Source: Antilocapra americana (lineage: Eukaryota; Chordata; Mammalia; Artiodactyla; Antilocapridae). From it: a stretch of DNA of 64,000 nucleotides. Positions within the stretch are counted from its first letter, which is position 1. Each line of letters starts with the position of its first letter. Shown piece by piece: positions 20,573 through 31,572 of the stretch. The translations under genes were made by a program, and so were the position numbers. The DNA lies in the NCBI GenBank assembly GCA_007570785.1, contig ML664173.1, positions 14,603,933 to 14,667,932 of the forward strand. The letters run 5' to 3'. The notes under the pieces are model-generated. The model saw only the letters and a list, made by a program, of their open reading frames with translations, did no database searches and had not been told where the DNA came from.

Positions 20573-20878
20573 TCAATGTTGGAAAAGGGAAGAGGCAGAT
20601 TTTTCTTTTTGAGGGAGCTGTGAAAAGGGGAGGGAAACCCTGAGGCATTGAGGAAGAGGCCACCATGGCTTCCATCAGAGAACACCCCAGCCTTGTCCAG
20701 GGCATCCCAGCCTCTGGACCGGGGACCACACTTCCCTCCATCCTGACTAGTTCTGGAGCCCAGAGTCTAAAACCTTGTGTCGACACTGCAGCCCCACCAC
20801 TTCCTTGCTCCCTGAGCTCATGCAAACCTCTCACCCTGGAGAGCCTCCTGTCTTCCTCTGTCAAAAGTCCATCTGAAC
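20573..20878. other. Unassigned DNA
   Basis: No gene or repeat recognised. The 156-residue minus frame across here includes SINE sequence and is not coding. Confidence 0.35.
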
Positions 20879-20936
20879 GGGCTTCCCAGGTGGCACTAGT
20901 GGTAAAGAACCCACCTGCCAATCCAGGAGACAAAAT
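20879..20936 (+). mobile_element. Bov-tA head fragment
   Basis: 'gggcttcccaggtggcacta' followed by 'gtggtaaagaacccacctgc' is the tRNA-derived head only (about 57 bp). Confidence 0.8.
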
Positions 20937-21139
20937 GCCGGCAGAGTTCCCGAGGACTAAAAGCAGTAATACCCACAAAAGCCCTGCATCCAACAGAGGC
21001 CCAAGAGAACCTCATTGTCCTTCCTTCCTGGGGCTTTAGGGCCATTTCTCTATTTGACCTCGTCCCAGTTCTCTCCCCTTGAGGCTCACATCATCATGAT
21101 GGTAGACCAGTGACACTCCGGGGATGGGGCGCTGAGCAC

Positions 21140-21290
21140 AGTCTGCTCCAGGTACTATAATAAAGGGCTACATTTTCATAAAGAATTTAAAGACGAATCA
21201 CTGAAAATCAGTCTGCTTTTTATTATTAACATGTTCTGGTGATTTTAAACTATACCAGTGATAAGATACTCCTCCCTAAAAAAAAAAGAA
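21140..21290. promoter_or_regulatory. Weak candidate non-coding element
   Basis: Repeat-free, A/T-rich: 'tttcataaagaatttaaaga' and 'ctttttattattaacatgtt'. Motif content resembles the other blocks but support is thin. Confidence 0.2.
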
Positions 21291-21484
21291 AAAACTTTTG
21301 TTGATTTAAGTTCTAAACGCCTGCACTCAGGGTGGACCAGCTCCCCACCTTGCCCTTGGTTCACCACTGGGCAGGAATTCTACTTGGTGCAGGAGCATCT
21401 GCTCCAATAATGAGTCTTTGCCTGGACCTCTTTGGGGGAGGGTAGCAAGAGGCAAGGAGCCAAGGGGGCATGACTCTATGGACC

Positions 21485-21810
21485 ACAGATGAGAGTCCTC
21501 CATTGCTGCATAATAAACCATTCCAAAATAGCACGGCTTAAAACAAGCTTATGATACTGTGAGCTGGTGGGGCAGGGCTCAGCAGAGATGGGATGAGGTG
21601 GCTCAGCAGAGATGGGATGGCTCATCTCTGCTCCACGTGGTTTGCCTGGGCTTGGTCTGTGGCTGTAATTTGGGCTAAAAGATACAAAATAGCCTTCCTC
21701 TCCTGCCTGGCCCCTCAGTGGAGATGGCTGGGACACTGCAACTTTTCTTTACTCCTGATCTTTCATCTTCTAGACCCTTCTCTGCATGTTATTGTTCTAA
21801 CAGTATGACC
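21485..21810 (-). mobile_element. MLT1-like LTR remnant with short duplication
   Basis: 'cattgctgcataataaacca' and 'atagcacggcttaaaacaag' are the start of a reversed MLT1-like LTR. Inside, 'gctcagcagagatgggatg' occurs twice (21577-21595, 21601-21619). Confidence 0.4.
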
Positions 21811-22329
21811 CAGATAGTTTTTACACTGTGGCTCAGAACTCCAAGCCAGTGAAAGTAGAAGCTCTCAAGGGTCTCTTTGGACCTGGGCCTAGAATTTGTA
21901 CAACCATCCTCTGGCCACCAGTCATGGACCAGAGCAGGTTTGGTATGACTGGGAACTACCCAAGAATGTCAATCAGAGAGGCTCAGTACCCCACCCAGCA
22001 AGGCACCACCTAGAAGCTGTGACTGTCCTGCATTCAGGGAGTGGTCGAGCCTGGGTGACAGACTGAGGGTGCAGCTAAGGGTTTCCTCTGAAGCCTTCTA
22101 CAGCCCCACCCCAGGACACAGTCTCTGGGTAAGGCCTGGTCTCCCTAGGACCACCCTCACCCCCAAATTCACCCGCTGGAATAACCCTTTCCAACCCCCA
22201 TGAAAACTTACTCTCAGGACTGAAGTGCCCTACTGACCTGTGCTGACATGTCATGCTGTGTGTGAACAAGCCCCGGACACTCCTGGGCCCTCCCGCCTCC
22301 CAGGAGGCCTCAGCAGTCTTCTGGAGCAG
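21811..22329. other. Unassigned DNA
   Basis: No gene or repeat that I can support. Confidence 0.35.
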
Positions 22330-22538
22330 TGAGTGAACGCGTTAGTTGCTCAGTCATGTTCAACTCTATGCAACCCCATGGAGTAGCCTGCCAGGCTCCT
22401 CTGTCCATGGGATTCTCCAGGCAAGAATACTGGAGTGAGTTGCCATTCCCGGCTCCAGGGGATCTTCCTGACCCAGGGATCGAACCTGGGTCTCCTGCAT
22501 TGCAGGTGAACTCTTTACCATCTGAGCCACCAAGTCCT
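22330..22538 (-). mobile_element. Bov-tA SINE
   Basis: 'gttagttgctcagtcatgtt' to 'taccatctgagccaccaag', a full reverse Bov-tA. No clear target duplication seen. Confidence 0.92.
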
Positions 22539-22979
22539 TGGTAAAACTCCAGGCACTTCAGGAAGTGGGTGCAGGAAAGGTTCCTGAGCAGGTGGGGGTG
22601 TGATATCTCCCGGTTGCCTGTGTCCCTGACTGACTATATGCCAGTGGGAATTGCCCATCTGTCCAGAAAATTAGAGGCCCCTCAGTCCAGGTCATTTGGG
22701 GGAGTTTTCTGTTCATTAGCTTCTCAGCTTGTTCTCTGGGTGCCTTTCCTTAATAATTTCCTTCCGAGCTAATGGCAATCACTACCACAACGGCAAGTAC
22801 TGCTTCTCTGTCCCAGGCTTTGTGTTGCAGTCTTGGGGAACTGCCTCACTGTGTGGAGGGGGCTGCTGTCTGGGGTTGGGGAGCCCACTGACGCTCCTCC
22901 ATTCCCCGTGCTCTAAGCTCACGTGCGAGGCCCATTACCCAAGGCCCCTTCCGGCTGGCCCTCCCGGTACCTCTTAGCA
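22539..22979. other. Unassigned DNA
   Basis: Mixed composition; no gene or repeat recognised. Confidence 0.35.
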
Positions 22980-23350
22980 TCGCGCCCTCCCCCTCTCTCT
23001 GAGCTGCACCCAAGTGTGTGTGTCTATTACAAGAAGGGGGAGAACAACCCAGCAGTATGTCACGCGAGTAATAATTACATCCCCAACTCCCATCATGCCG
23101 TCTGCTGCTGACCTTTCACCCTTCCTCTCTTTTAATCACCCCCCAGCATCACTCACTCTGACAGAGCAGCAGCACGGGCCCTGTGACCTGTCAGCCCCGG
23201 GGACATGACTTATAGGGCCTCGCAGGTGGACAAAGGGAAGGGAGATAGGCCACATAAATCTCCCTGGTGAATAAAGGAGAGTAATGGAGTACGCTCCCCA
23301 GGCCCCGCTAGCAGACTCCCGTGGTCTCGTTATTCGGCACAGTTTCGGTG
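22980..23350. promoter_or_regulatory. Candidate conserved non-coding block
   Basis: Repeat-free: 'tcacgcgagtaataattaca', 'cttttaatcaccccccagca', 'tgaataaaggagagtaatgg' and 'tctcgttattcggcacagtt' with retained CpGs. The mix of TAAT cores and CpGs is like the blocks at 10.4 and 12.8 kb. The minus frame over it runs into a SINE and is not coding. Confidence 0.4.
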
Positions 23351-23514
23351 ATGAGGAAGTGGCCCCGGCTGACGTGTGGGTCCCCATCAACCTTGCCAAA
23401 GCCAGCAGCCTCTCCAGGAGCCCCAGTGTCACATCCACCCTGATGTCCCCGGAGAGGGCAGGACAGGGGAGGGCAGCTGGCTCCCAGGCTGGTTTATTGC
23501 ATCTGTAAGTGGAA

Positions 23515-23710
23515 GAGCGCTTCGTCACCAGTCGTGTCCGACTCTTGCGATCCATAGCCTGTAGCCGGCCAGGCTCCTCTGTCCGTGGGATTCTCCAGGC
23601 AAGAATACTGGGGTGGGTTGCCATTTCCTTCTCCAGGGGATCTTCCCGACCCAAGGATTGAACCCAGGTCTCTTTAATTGCAATCAGACCCAACTGAGCT
23701 GCAAGGGAAG
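23515..23710 (-). mobile_element. Bov-tA SINE
   Basis: 'accagtcgtgtccgactctt' to 'gagctgcaagggaagcc'. Imperfect flanks 'ctgtaagtggaag' near 23503 and 'ctgcaagtggagg' near 23712 are a likely target duplication. Confidence 0.9.
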
Positions 23711-23724
23711 CCTGCAAGTGGAGG

Positions 23725-24544
23725 GGAGGAAGGGAACTCAACTCAAGCCAAGCAGCCCCTGGCCTGGCCCCTCCTTGGGTGGTGGTCCCTAAACAGCTTA
23801 GTCAGGAGCTTCTTCCAGGAAGGGGAGAGGGCAGGAGCATCCCTAGGTCTGGAGCCTCTCTCTCTAGAGAGAGCCCGGAGTGGTGCCCCTTACCTGGGAA
23901 GAGGTCCCCTGGACAGAGAACACTGAGGGGGGTGACCTGGCAGATTGTGCACAGGATTCACTGGGATCCTTCCAAGCTTCACTAGCTAGCATGAGAGAAC
24001 CTGTCCTCACTAAGGTATATGAGAAGGAATGGGTAGCCAATGGCCTGGAACCCTGAGCTGGGCAGGAATGTCCCCCTTCCAAGGGAAAACCCTTGAGTGG
24101 GGATGAGTTGCTGATTCTGAAACTCACTCATTCATTACGACACCAGCTGCCTCCCAAGACTTTCTTTACCTGTTCTTTAGCTGCGGGCCTGCAAGCTGGG
24201 GCCCATAAGCCAAACATGACCCACTGGTGTCTTTTGTTTAGTTTGGAGTTGTTTTATAAAATTAGAATTTGCAGTTCTTCAGACAGTACCGGCTCACTCC
24301 AGTCCACACTCCACAGACACCCGCCATCACACTTAACTCTGGTTCCAGTGATCTATATCACCTGCCCCTTCTCTATAGACAGCTTGACCCCTAGGAATCC
24401 CCTGCAGCCCAGGCCTAGTTCCTAGGTGGTTCCACTCAGACCCTCCATTCTTCTTGAGGGCTGTTTTCACCTCACCTCCTACATCTGTCTGGACCACATG
24501 TTAACTTCCTTGGAACTTTTACAGCTTTTACTGCATCTGAGCTT
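23725..24544. other. Unassigned DNA
   Basis: A small palindrome 'ctctctctagagagag' lies near 23859. No gene or repeat is recognised. Confidence 0.35.
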
Positions 24545-24698
24545 CAGAATAACTACCTGAGACAGCAAATGGCATCATCCCCATTTGGACAGATGGAGAA
24601 CATGAGTAAGAGGAGTAACTGGCTTGCTTTAGGCCACACAACTGGTCAATGAAAGACAGAGGAGGACCCAGAGATTCTGATTCCAGATGTCTTTTTTC
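24545..24698 (-). mobile_element. MIR SINE
   Basis: 'catccccatttggacagatg' and 'gctttaggccacacaactgg' are reversed MIR. Confidence 0.65.
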
Positions 24699-24709
24699 CA
24701 CCAGACCAT

Positions 24710-25184
24710 CAGTTCAGTTCAGTCGTTCAGTCATGTCCGACTCTTTGTGACCCCATGGACTGCAGCGTGCCAGGCTTCTCTGTCCATCGCCAACTCCTGG
24801 AGCTTGCTCAAACTCATGTACATTGAGTCGGTGATGCCATCCAACCATCTCATCTTCTGTCATCGCCTTCTCCTCCTGCCTTCAGTCTTTCCCAGCATGA
24901 GGGTCATTTTTAAGGACTCAATTCTTCACATCTGGTGGCCAGAGTATGGAAGCTTCAGCTTCAGCATCAGTCCTTCCAATGAATATTAGGACTGATTTCC
25001 TTCAGGAGTGACTGGTTTTGATCTCCTTGCAGTCCAAGGGACTCTCAAGAGTCTTCTTCAGCACCATAATTTGAAAGCATCAATTCTTTGGTGCTCAGCT
25101 TTCTTTATGGTCCAACTCTCACATCCGTACATGACTACTGGAAAAACCATAGCTTTGACTAGACAAACCTTTGTTGGCAAAGTA
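24710..25184 (-). mobile_element. BovB LINE, 5'-truncated, 11-bp target duplication
   Basis: Reverse BovB from 'cagttcagttcagtcgttca' through 'catccaaccatctcatcttc' to 'aaaccatagctttgactaga'. Duplication 'caccagaccat' at 24699-24709 and 25185-25195. The overlapping + strand frames (24687-25298) are antisense reads of BovB. Confidence 0.95.
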
Positions 25185-25195
25185 CACCAGACCAT

Positions 25196-25567
25196 AATTC
25201 TACTGAATTTTTGCCCCACCACACCCAACTACACCTTTAGAGTTGGATCATCACATCTCAGAGTTCAAGGGCTGTTGGGTCCAATTCTCTACCTTTAAGC
25301 ACAAACAGCTTTCATGATAACTCCAACACAGATGGTCCCACAGCCCCTGCTAACACCTTCTGGGGCCAGGGGACTCACCATCTCAGAGGAATGGTTTATT
25401 CCATCCTTGTGGAGTATAGGCCTTTAGAAAACTCTTTCTCATCTTCCTGGAGCCCAGATCTGAGGTCCTCTTACCACCACCATGGACACTTCTGCTGCTC
25501 TCAGTGTCCACGTGGAAGTGGCCCTCCCGCTTGAAGGATTTGAAGACCCTTTGTCAGGTTCAACTAG
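25196..25567. other. Unassigned DNA
   Basis: No gene or firm repeat. Confidence 0.35.
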
Positions 25568-26075
25568 CTCAGTTGCTGTATTGGTCAGGATCACAAGGGA
25601 CAAAATACTGACCCTACAGGGAATGTATTGATTCATGAAACTGGCAAGATCCAGGATTAGGCCAAGGGTACGTGAGGAGTCTGTCCCCATTTCTCAGCTC
25701 TGCCTTCCTCTACACTGACATCGTTCTCAGGTAAGTGCTCCTGATGTGGAGGCACCTGGGTAGATTCAGCCTAAATCCCACCAACTCAGTAAATGCCACG
25801 AGAAAGAGCTCCCCTTTCCCAAGAATTCCAGAAAAAAAGCTATGGGTATGATTGTCTTTGACTGAGCTTGGGTCACATGTCCACCCATGAACCAGCCCCT
25901 GTGTCCAGGAAGATGGAGATCTCTGAATGGTCAGGCCTGGGTCGTACACCCACCTCCAGGAGTTGGCCCCACTTATATGACATGCCCGGCGAGGGGAGTG
26001 TCCGAAGGAAACTCATGGAGCACTTTCCAGAACGTAGGAAGATGGGGATTGGCCCCCTGTAGTAGTCACGGTCTC
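25568..26075. repeat. Possible old LTR-like repeat
   Basis: 'attggtcaggatcacaaggg', 'aggcctgggtcgtacaccca' and 'actcatggagcactttccag' feel like a mammalian interspersed repeat, but I cannot name the family. Confidence 0.25.
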
Positions 26076-26624
26076 AAGGCGTGTGCCATCCTGATCATTC
26101 TCTCTCTGTGCGTTCTCTAGCGTGTTTCTTTCTTTGTCGGGTGTAGTGGGCTGTGGTTCAGAGAGTAGACCTGAGTCTCCCACAGGCGGTATCAACTGTG
26201 AAAAGTGGATTTCAAGTGTGTCCTAACTGACTCCTGGACACCCCACTTCTATCAGGCATGAAGGGTCCCGTTTGGGACCACACTGCTGTTCTGGCCCCCT
26301 GGGCCTGCAGGCAACTAACATGCCCAGGTCTGGTACTGCCCTTTAGCCACCAACTTCCACCTCTGGGTTAGGACAATGGGGATTTTAAAAACAAAGGTGT
26401 AACCCTATTCAATCAAGCTTAATCATTTCAGCCCCATCAGTTGCAGCTCACTGGAATCATTGAACATACATTAGTTTTGGCAGTCTGAAACTGTGGCTGT
26501 ATGTTTTTTTTTTTTTTATTCTAGTCCTTGTCCTAAAAAGCTTAGTAGGACAGGATTAAGGGCATAGCTCTATGGCCTACCTTCTAGAGACTCCACCCAG
26601 CCTGACATCAGTTCAATGGTTAGA
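26076..26624. other. Unassigned DNA with T-run
   Basis: A run of about 15 T near 26503 ends in 'attctagtcct'. No gene or firm repeat. Confidence 0.35.
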
Positions 26625-26755
26625 CCTCTTCAGTGAAAATAACAATAGAGCCAATCTCGAAAGATTGTCATGATGATTAAATGAGCTAATATTTGTAAAG
26701 CCCTTAGAACAGGACCTAGCACATGGTGAGTAATATAAAGTGTTGGCTAAACAGA
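26625..26755 (+). mobile_element. MIR SINE, 3' half
   Basis: 'gattgtcatgatgattaaat', 'gagctaatatttgtaaagcc' and 'gacctagcacatggtgagta' mark MIR. Confidence 0.8.
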
Positions 26756-27747
26756 CAGCTGGGCCTTGATTAATCAAGAGATATGAACTAGAGCTGTGCT
26801 ATTATTCAACCCCCATTTTCTGTACCAGGCCCATGTCTCTTGTGATAGGTTTTATCAAATGCCTTGACATACAAGAATGATATCTCTGCCTTTCCCCTCA
26901 TCAGTATTATAAAACACAGAAAGTGAGGTTTGGCTAGTATAAACAATGATGACCCCTTGTGACCCACATTCCTTTCTGTGAGCTCCAAATCCATCTACTT
27001 GATAAGTGTACTGTTCTAAAACTGGGGACTATCAATCTTTCTGATCAAGAATGTGTGGTACTACCTATTGGAAATTTCGGACAACATGGTATTAGTGTCT
27101 CTGTTCTTGGAGTCAAAGTTATACTCAATCAAGAAGAGTAAATTCAGTTTCCTTGAGACCCGAAACAACAATCTCCAAAGTCAGGACCCTGCCCTTGATC
27201 ACTCACCAAACCAAGCTAAGCAATAAAGGAAGGTACTTGGATCAGTTAAAAATTCTGTGACCTACAAGTACACACAGACACCATAGCTTGATCATAAGGA
27301 TTGGTATAACCAAGAATTTCAGAGGTGGCAGGTCTTAGGATTGGTTGAGCATTGGTTAACTGTATATTGAGAATTCAGACTCTTTCTATTTCAATTCTGC
27401 GATCCTTAGCTTTTGGCTTGTGCCTCATAGTTAAATTCCTGCTGAAGCTCCAGATATCGTCACCTTCAAAGAGGCACAAAGAAAGTGGATTCTCTTCCTT
27501 TTCCTATGGGGTAACAAAATATATTATCTAGAAGTCCCCAGTGTACTTCTCCCTTGTACATCATTAGCCCTAAGAAGGTTACATGGTTTTCCCTAGCTAC
27601 AAGTAAGGCTAGGAACTGGAGTACCTATATCGTACAGAGAATGGTGGCAACGGACAAGTGGGTTACGAATGGCTGTTAGGTAGCCAACAAAAAAAGGCCT
27701 ACCATGACTTTCTAGGCAGGATGGTAGCCCTATTTATCCACCACCAT
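26756..27747. other. Unassigned DNA, probably old repeat in part
   Basis: 27340-27660 ('ctcatagttaaattcctgct', 'agaaggttacatggttttcc') may be an old LTR. No gene recognised. Confidence 0.3.
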
Positions 27748-27892
27748 GCCCCAGAGCCCCTGGAGGAGAGCATGGCAACCCATTCCAGTATTCTTGCCTT
27801 GAGAATCCCCATGGACAGAGGAGCCTGCCAGGCTGCAGTCCATGGGGTCACAAAGAATCGGACATGACTAAGTGACTAAGCACAGCATAGCA
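27748..27892 (+). mobile_element. Bov-tA SINE, 3' part
   Basis: 'ctggaggagagcatggcaac' to 'gactaagcacagcatagca'; the tRNA-like head is absent. Confidence 0.9.
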
Positions 27893-27929
27893 TCCCACAG
27901 ACTATATGTTAGCACTAGAAGTAACCTTC

Positions 27930-28065
27930 AATTCATCTGGTCCAACTTCATCTGGCTATGATAAAACAGAGGCCCAAGGAGAAAAAGACTTGTCCAAGGT
28001 CACACAGCTAGTTAGTAACTAGTTAGTAGCTGAACAATGTTTTTAGTCAAGCTAGGCTCTGTCTC
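27930..28065 (-). mobile_element. MIR-like SINE, diverged
   Basis: 'ataaaacagaggcccaagga' and 'tccaaggtcacacagctagt' match reverse MIR. A short duplication 'actagttagta' lies inside. Confidence 0.55.
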
Positions 28066-28439
28066 AAAGAGACAGAGTGTAAGGATCATGTAATTGTAAG
28101 GGTTGACAAGTCTGAAATCTATAGGGCAGGCCAGCAGCCTGGAAATTCAGCTAAGAGTGGATGTTACAGTTTTGAATTCCAGCTCTTAAGGGCGGCAAGC
28201 TGGAAACTCTGGCAGGATTTCTCTGTTGCAGTCTTGAGAATTTCTTCAGGAAATCTCAGTCTTAAGATGTTCAAGTGATTAGGTGTGGCCCATCCACGTT
28301 GTAGAGGGTAATCTGCTTTACTCAAGTCTACGTGCTAATTATATATAAAAAAAAAATACCTTCACAGCAACATCTAGACTGGTGCTTACCCAAACAACTG
28401 GCTACTAGAGCCTCACCAAGTTGGCACATAAATCAATCA
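28066..28439. other. Unassigned DNA
   Basis: No gene or repeat recognised. Confidence 0.35.
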
Positions 28440-28603
28440 TCACACAGTAGCATCTATCCCATAAGGTTGTTATGATGATTAAATGAGTTAATACTTATAG
28501 AGCTCTTAGAAGTACAGAGTCAGGACTTGAAACTGCACTAAGTAAACAGATATGTAAATGAGCAAACAAACAACTGGGACTTGAACCCAGGTCTTCTAGC
28601 ACC
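28440..28603. mobile_element. Two MIR pieces, opposite directions
   Basis: 28450-28525 'aaggttgttatgatgattaa' is forward MIR. 28572-28603 'tgggacttgaacccaggtct' is reverse MIR head. Confidence 0.6.
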
Positions 28604-29360
28604 ATAGTTTCCAAACTGTGAAGCCACACGCACAGGGGCATCACAGGATGTTATAAACTTTCCCAGCAAACAGTCAGCATCTGCCGGTGTTGAAGAAATG
28701 CTTGATATCTGCCAAACAAGATGTGAATTACCAACTTGAGGTAGTTCACAGCTTCAGCGTTGGATTGTACTGCATTCTTTGCAGTGGTCGCATATTTTCA
28801 AGAAGCTGGATTTTCAGTGGTTGCTACAACAAAAGTCAAAGCAGAACTGGTCAATCTTATCCTAGAGTCTAAGAAGACGTCCGGGGTCCAACAGGCACAT
28901 ATGTCCCATCAGTATGTGATTACAGTTAACAATGAAATACAATCTTTTAAAGTTCAAATTCATGTCAGGACCTCCCTGGTGGTTCAGTGGCTGAGACTAT
29001 CTGCTTCCAATGCCCAGGTTCAATCCCTGGTCAGGGAACTAGATCCCACACGACGCAACTAAGAGTCAGCACAGTGCAGCTAAAGATCCCACGAGTTGTA
29101 ACAAAGATGGAGGACCCCACATGCCACAGCTAAGACCAGGCTCAGTCAAATAAATTACAATGATTTTTAAAATTTAAGCTTATGTGTACTTTTTCTTTTT
29201 TTTCAAATGGCTCATCAGTTGTGAAGCACAAATATTTAAGCTGTTTCCACCTAACTACTTAAGAAACACAACTTTAGGTATTTCCTTCGACTCAGGGGTA
29301 TCGCAAAAAAAATGATCGAGACCCTAAGAGTGTCATGAACCAAGAAAGTTTAGGAAACTT
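28604..29360. mobile_element. hAT-like DNA transposon remnant split by CHR SINE
   Basis: The ends form imperfect inverted repeats: 'atagtttccaaactgt' at 28604-28619 against 'gaaagtttaggaaactt' at 29344-29360. The outer 'tttccaaact' type is typical of Charlie-like hAT elements. The interior gives a short frame (28760-28975) without intact transposase motifs. No 8-bp duplication is visible. A CHR SINE at 28970-29158 sits inside. Confidence 0.5.
28970..29158 (+). mobile_element. CHR tRNA-SINE
   Basis: 'acctccctggtggttcagtg', 'caggttcaatccctggtcag' and 'ccacatgccacagctaag' with the closing 'caaataaatta' identify CHR. Confidence 0.85.
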
Positions 29361-29585
29361 CGTTCCTTCTATCTCACTACATTTCTCGTGATTGCACCTA
29401 ATACTTGTCCACTCCAAACATCCTATAAGACGGCAGAAAGGGTAAGGAGTTTGGCCAGGCTTCATTTACTCAGCGATTGAAAAAAGCCCTGGGTGAGGGT
29501 GTTCCAGGTGAAACCAGGAGCCTGGCAGGTAGGCCAATGGGTCGCCCTGTCTGGCCCTAGAGACAAACCCAAACCCTGGCCCCCT
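29361..29585. other. Unassigned DNA
   Basis: No gene or repeat recognised. Confidence 0.3.
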
Positions 29586-30010
29586 TTGGCTTTGGAGCAG
29601 CATCTGGATGCTAAGCCGCGTTCCCCCCCAACCCCTCCGCCAGCCCCCACCCCGACTCCAGCAGGCTGAGGCTCAGCTGAATGGCTCCGTTCTTGCTAGA
29701 AAGGGCGCTGCCACGCAGTCCTGGGGCAAGGGAGGGGAGAGAAGTCCCTCCCCGGCCCCCCAGCTGGGCGGGTGCCTTGAAAGAGCTGCAGTGCGCAGCA
29801 CCCCCGCCCTCCCCGCATCTGCCGTTTAACGATGATGGAAGCTGCTGTCAGTGCGCAGCGACAGTAATAAACACTCTTCTTAATAACACAGGGTGTACCT
29901 CTTATTAAAATGAATGGACTCCCACAGCGCAGCCTGGGGCTGCACGGCTGGCAGCCAGCCGGGGACAGCAGCCCTCAACTGGAGCAGTTTATCTGCTGTA
30001 ATTACTGGCA
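29586..30010. promoter_or_regulatory. Candidate conserved non-coding block
   Basis: A GC-rich left part (29590-29820) meets a homeobox-rich right part: 'gacagtaataaacactcttc', 'ttaataacacagggtgtacc', 'cttattaaaatgaatggact' and 'ctgctgtaattactggcagg'. No repeat and no coding pattern. Regulatory role is inferred. Confidence 0.4.
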
Positions 30011-30300
30011 GGACAGCACAGTAGGGGCTTCTGGGGGCAGGCTGGGAGTGGGTTCAGGCCTAGACTCAGCTTAGAGTTACAGTCACACACTCGGAGATAC
30101 CCCACACAGACCTCACACCCAAGAGCCCACCTTCCCACATCTAGGGGTGTAAGGACGCACCTATCCAGAGTCACACGCATACACCTGGAGTTGACACAGG
30201 AGCTCTCTGATGGCATCTATGTACCTGATGTGGCTAAAGGCAGCAAGAAAAACTGCCATGTTCTCAGGGGTGGCCCAAGGCCACAGGAAAGAGTGAGAAG
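30011..30300. other. Unassigned DNA
   Basis: No gene or repeat recognised. Confidence 0.3.
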
Positions 30301-30433
30301 TGCGCCCTGTGCTTAGTCACTCAGTCATGTCCAACTCTTTGCAACCCCATGGACTGCAGCCCACCAGGCTCCTCCGTCCATGGGGACTCTCCAGGCAAGA
30401 GTACTGGAGTGGGCTGCCATGCCCTCCTCCAGG
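30301..30433 (-). mobile_element. Bov-tA SINE lacking the tRNA head
   Basis: 'gtgcttagtcactcagtcat' to 'tgccatgccctcctccaggg'; the sequence stops before the tRNA-derived head. Confidence 0.9.
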
Positions 30434-30746
30434 GTGAGAAATAGGGCTCTGCAAGTAAACAAAGCTCAGAGAGCACCCACAGAGCTTCAGGGAGTGCAGG
30501 AACCAGCTGGTAAGCTACGTGGCAGTGCTTGGGATCTGAGAGACCTCCAGAGAGCTCTGGGCCTGTGACATCACAGCATCATGGGCATATGCTCTCATGG
30601 CGCCATGGGAGACACTCAACAGAATTAGAATTGACCATTTTAAGATTCGTGACTCAAGAGTGTTAAAGGAATGTCTGACTGGATGAGTGAGTGAATCAGT
30701 GAAGTAACCAGAAGTTCTGCAGGGAATGTGATGAACCTGAGGACTT
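30434..30746. other. Unassigned DNA
   Basis: No gene or repeat recognised. Confidence 0.3.
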
Positions 30747-30920
30747 TCCTGGGCACACATGCACAGGTGCACATGTGAACACACACTCAGGCACAGACAC
30801 ACACACAAAGGCCCACACAGACATATATACACGTGGATGGGCATACACACATGGGAACACACAGGCACTCATGCACACACCTGCACAGACATACAGGTTC
30901 ACAACTCACATCTGACACAC
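30747..30920 (+). repeat. Degenerate CA-rich tract
   Basis: Interrupted (CA)n, e.g. 'cagacacacacacaaaggcc' and 'catacacacatgggaacaca'. Cysteine/valine-rich frames on the minus strand are products of the GT repeat. Alternating purine-pyrimidine sequence such as this can adopt Z-DNA. Confidence 0.85.
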
Positions 30921-31277
30921 CCCTTTTTCTGGCTCCGCCAGTGCTAGAAGCATCAATCAGTGCTAGAAACACACACTGTCAGCTCAGGCAGGTGACCTCA
31001 GATCCACTATGAGAGACTTTGCTTTTTAAGATACTTTCCTTTTGAGAAGTGAGACAAAGGTGTTTTGTGAAAACCCAAGAGAAGGTGAGACAAAGGGACT
31101 CGGGGACCCACAGCGTTCCTTCCTTGTGGCCCCCAGTTCAGCCCAGCCTGCCTGTGATGAGGTGGAAGCCCCATCAAGCAGAGGCCCTGCCCTGCCTTCC
31201 ACTGAGCCCTGTGTTGCCCTGTTCGCAGAGACCTGGACTCCCCTCCAGGATTCTCCACAAGGAGGGGTGTTCCGACA
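30921..31277. other. Unassigned DNA
   Basis: No gene or repeat recognised; several overlapping frames on both strands show no family. Confidence 0.35.
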
Positions 31278-31453
31278 AGGTGAGTGAGTGAGTGAGTGAA
31301 AGTCACTCAGCTGTGTCCATGGAATCTTCCAGGCCAGAATACTGGAGTGGGTAGCTTGTCCCTTCTCCAAGGGATCTTTCCAACCCAGGGATCGAACCCA
31401 GGTCTCCTGCACTGCAGGTGGATTCTTTGCCAGCTGAGCCATAAAAGAAGCCC
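31278..31453 (-). mobile_element. Bov-tA SINE with central deletion
   Basis: Starts with a (GTGA)n-like tail 'gtgagtgagtgagtgagtga'. 'cagctgtgtccatggaatct' joins two parts that are about 45 bp apart in intact copies; 'tgtcc' exists at both sides in intact copies. Confidence 0.88.
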
Positions 31454-31527
31454 TCCCACAAGGTCGTGGTTTCCAACTCCATTCTTCCCCGGGCTTTGCA
31501 GGAGTTCCCTGGAGGAGGCCGTGGGGA

Positions 31528-31572
31528 AATAGAGAGAGAGAGAGGGAGGGACAGAGTGAGGGAGGAAGGGAA
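31528..31572 (+). repeat. GA-rich tract
   Basis: 'aatagagagagagagaggga' followed by further purines. A low-complexity repeat. Confidence 0.75.

Noticed and set aside
23136..23741. 201-residue frame on the minus strand
   Set aside because: Its N-terminal part is translated Bov-tA; the remainder is a repeat-free block that looks regulatory, not coding.
28687..29062. Two overlapping frames that looked like a small protein
   Set aside because: They lie inside the hAT-like remnant and the second runs into the CHR SINE; no transposase motif intact.
30696..30972. Cysteine-rich frames on the minus strand
   Set aside because: They are translations of the GT-rich strand of the CA tract, not a small secreted protein.
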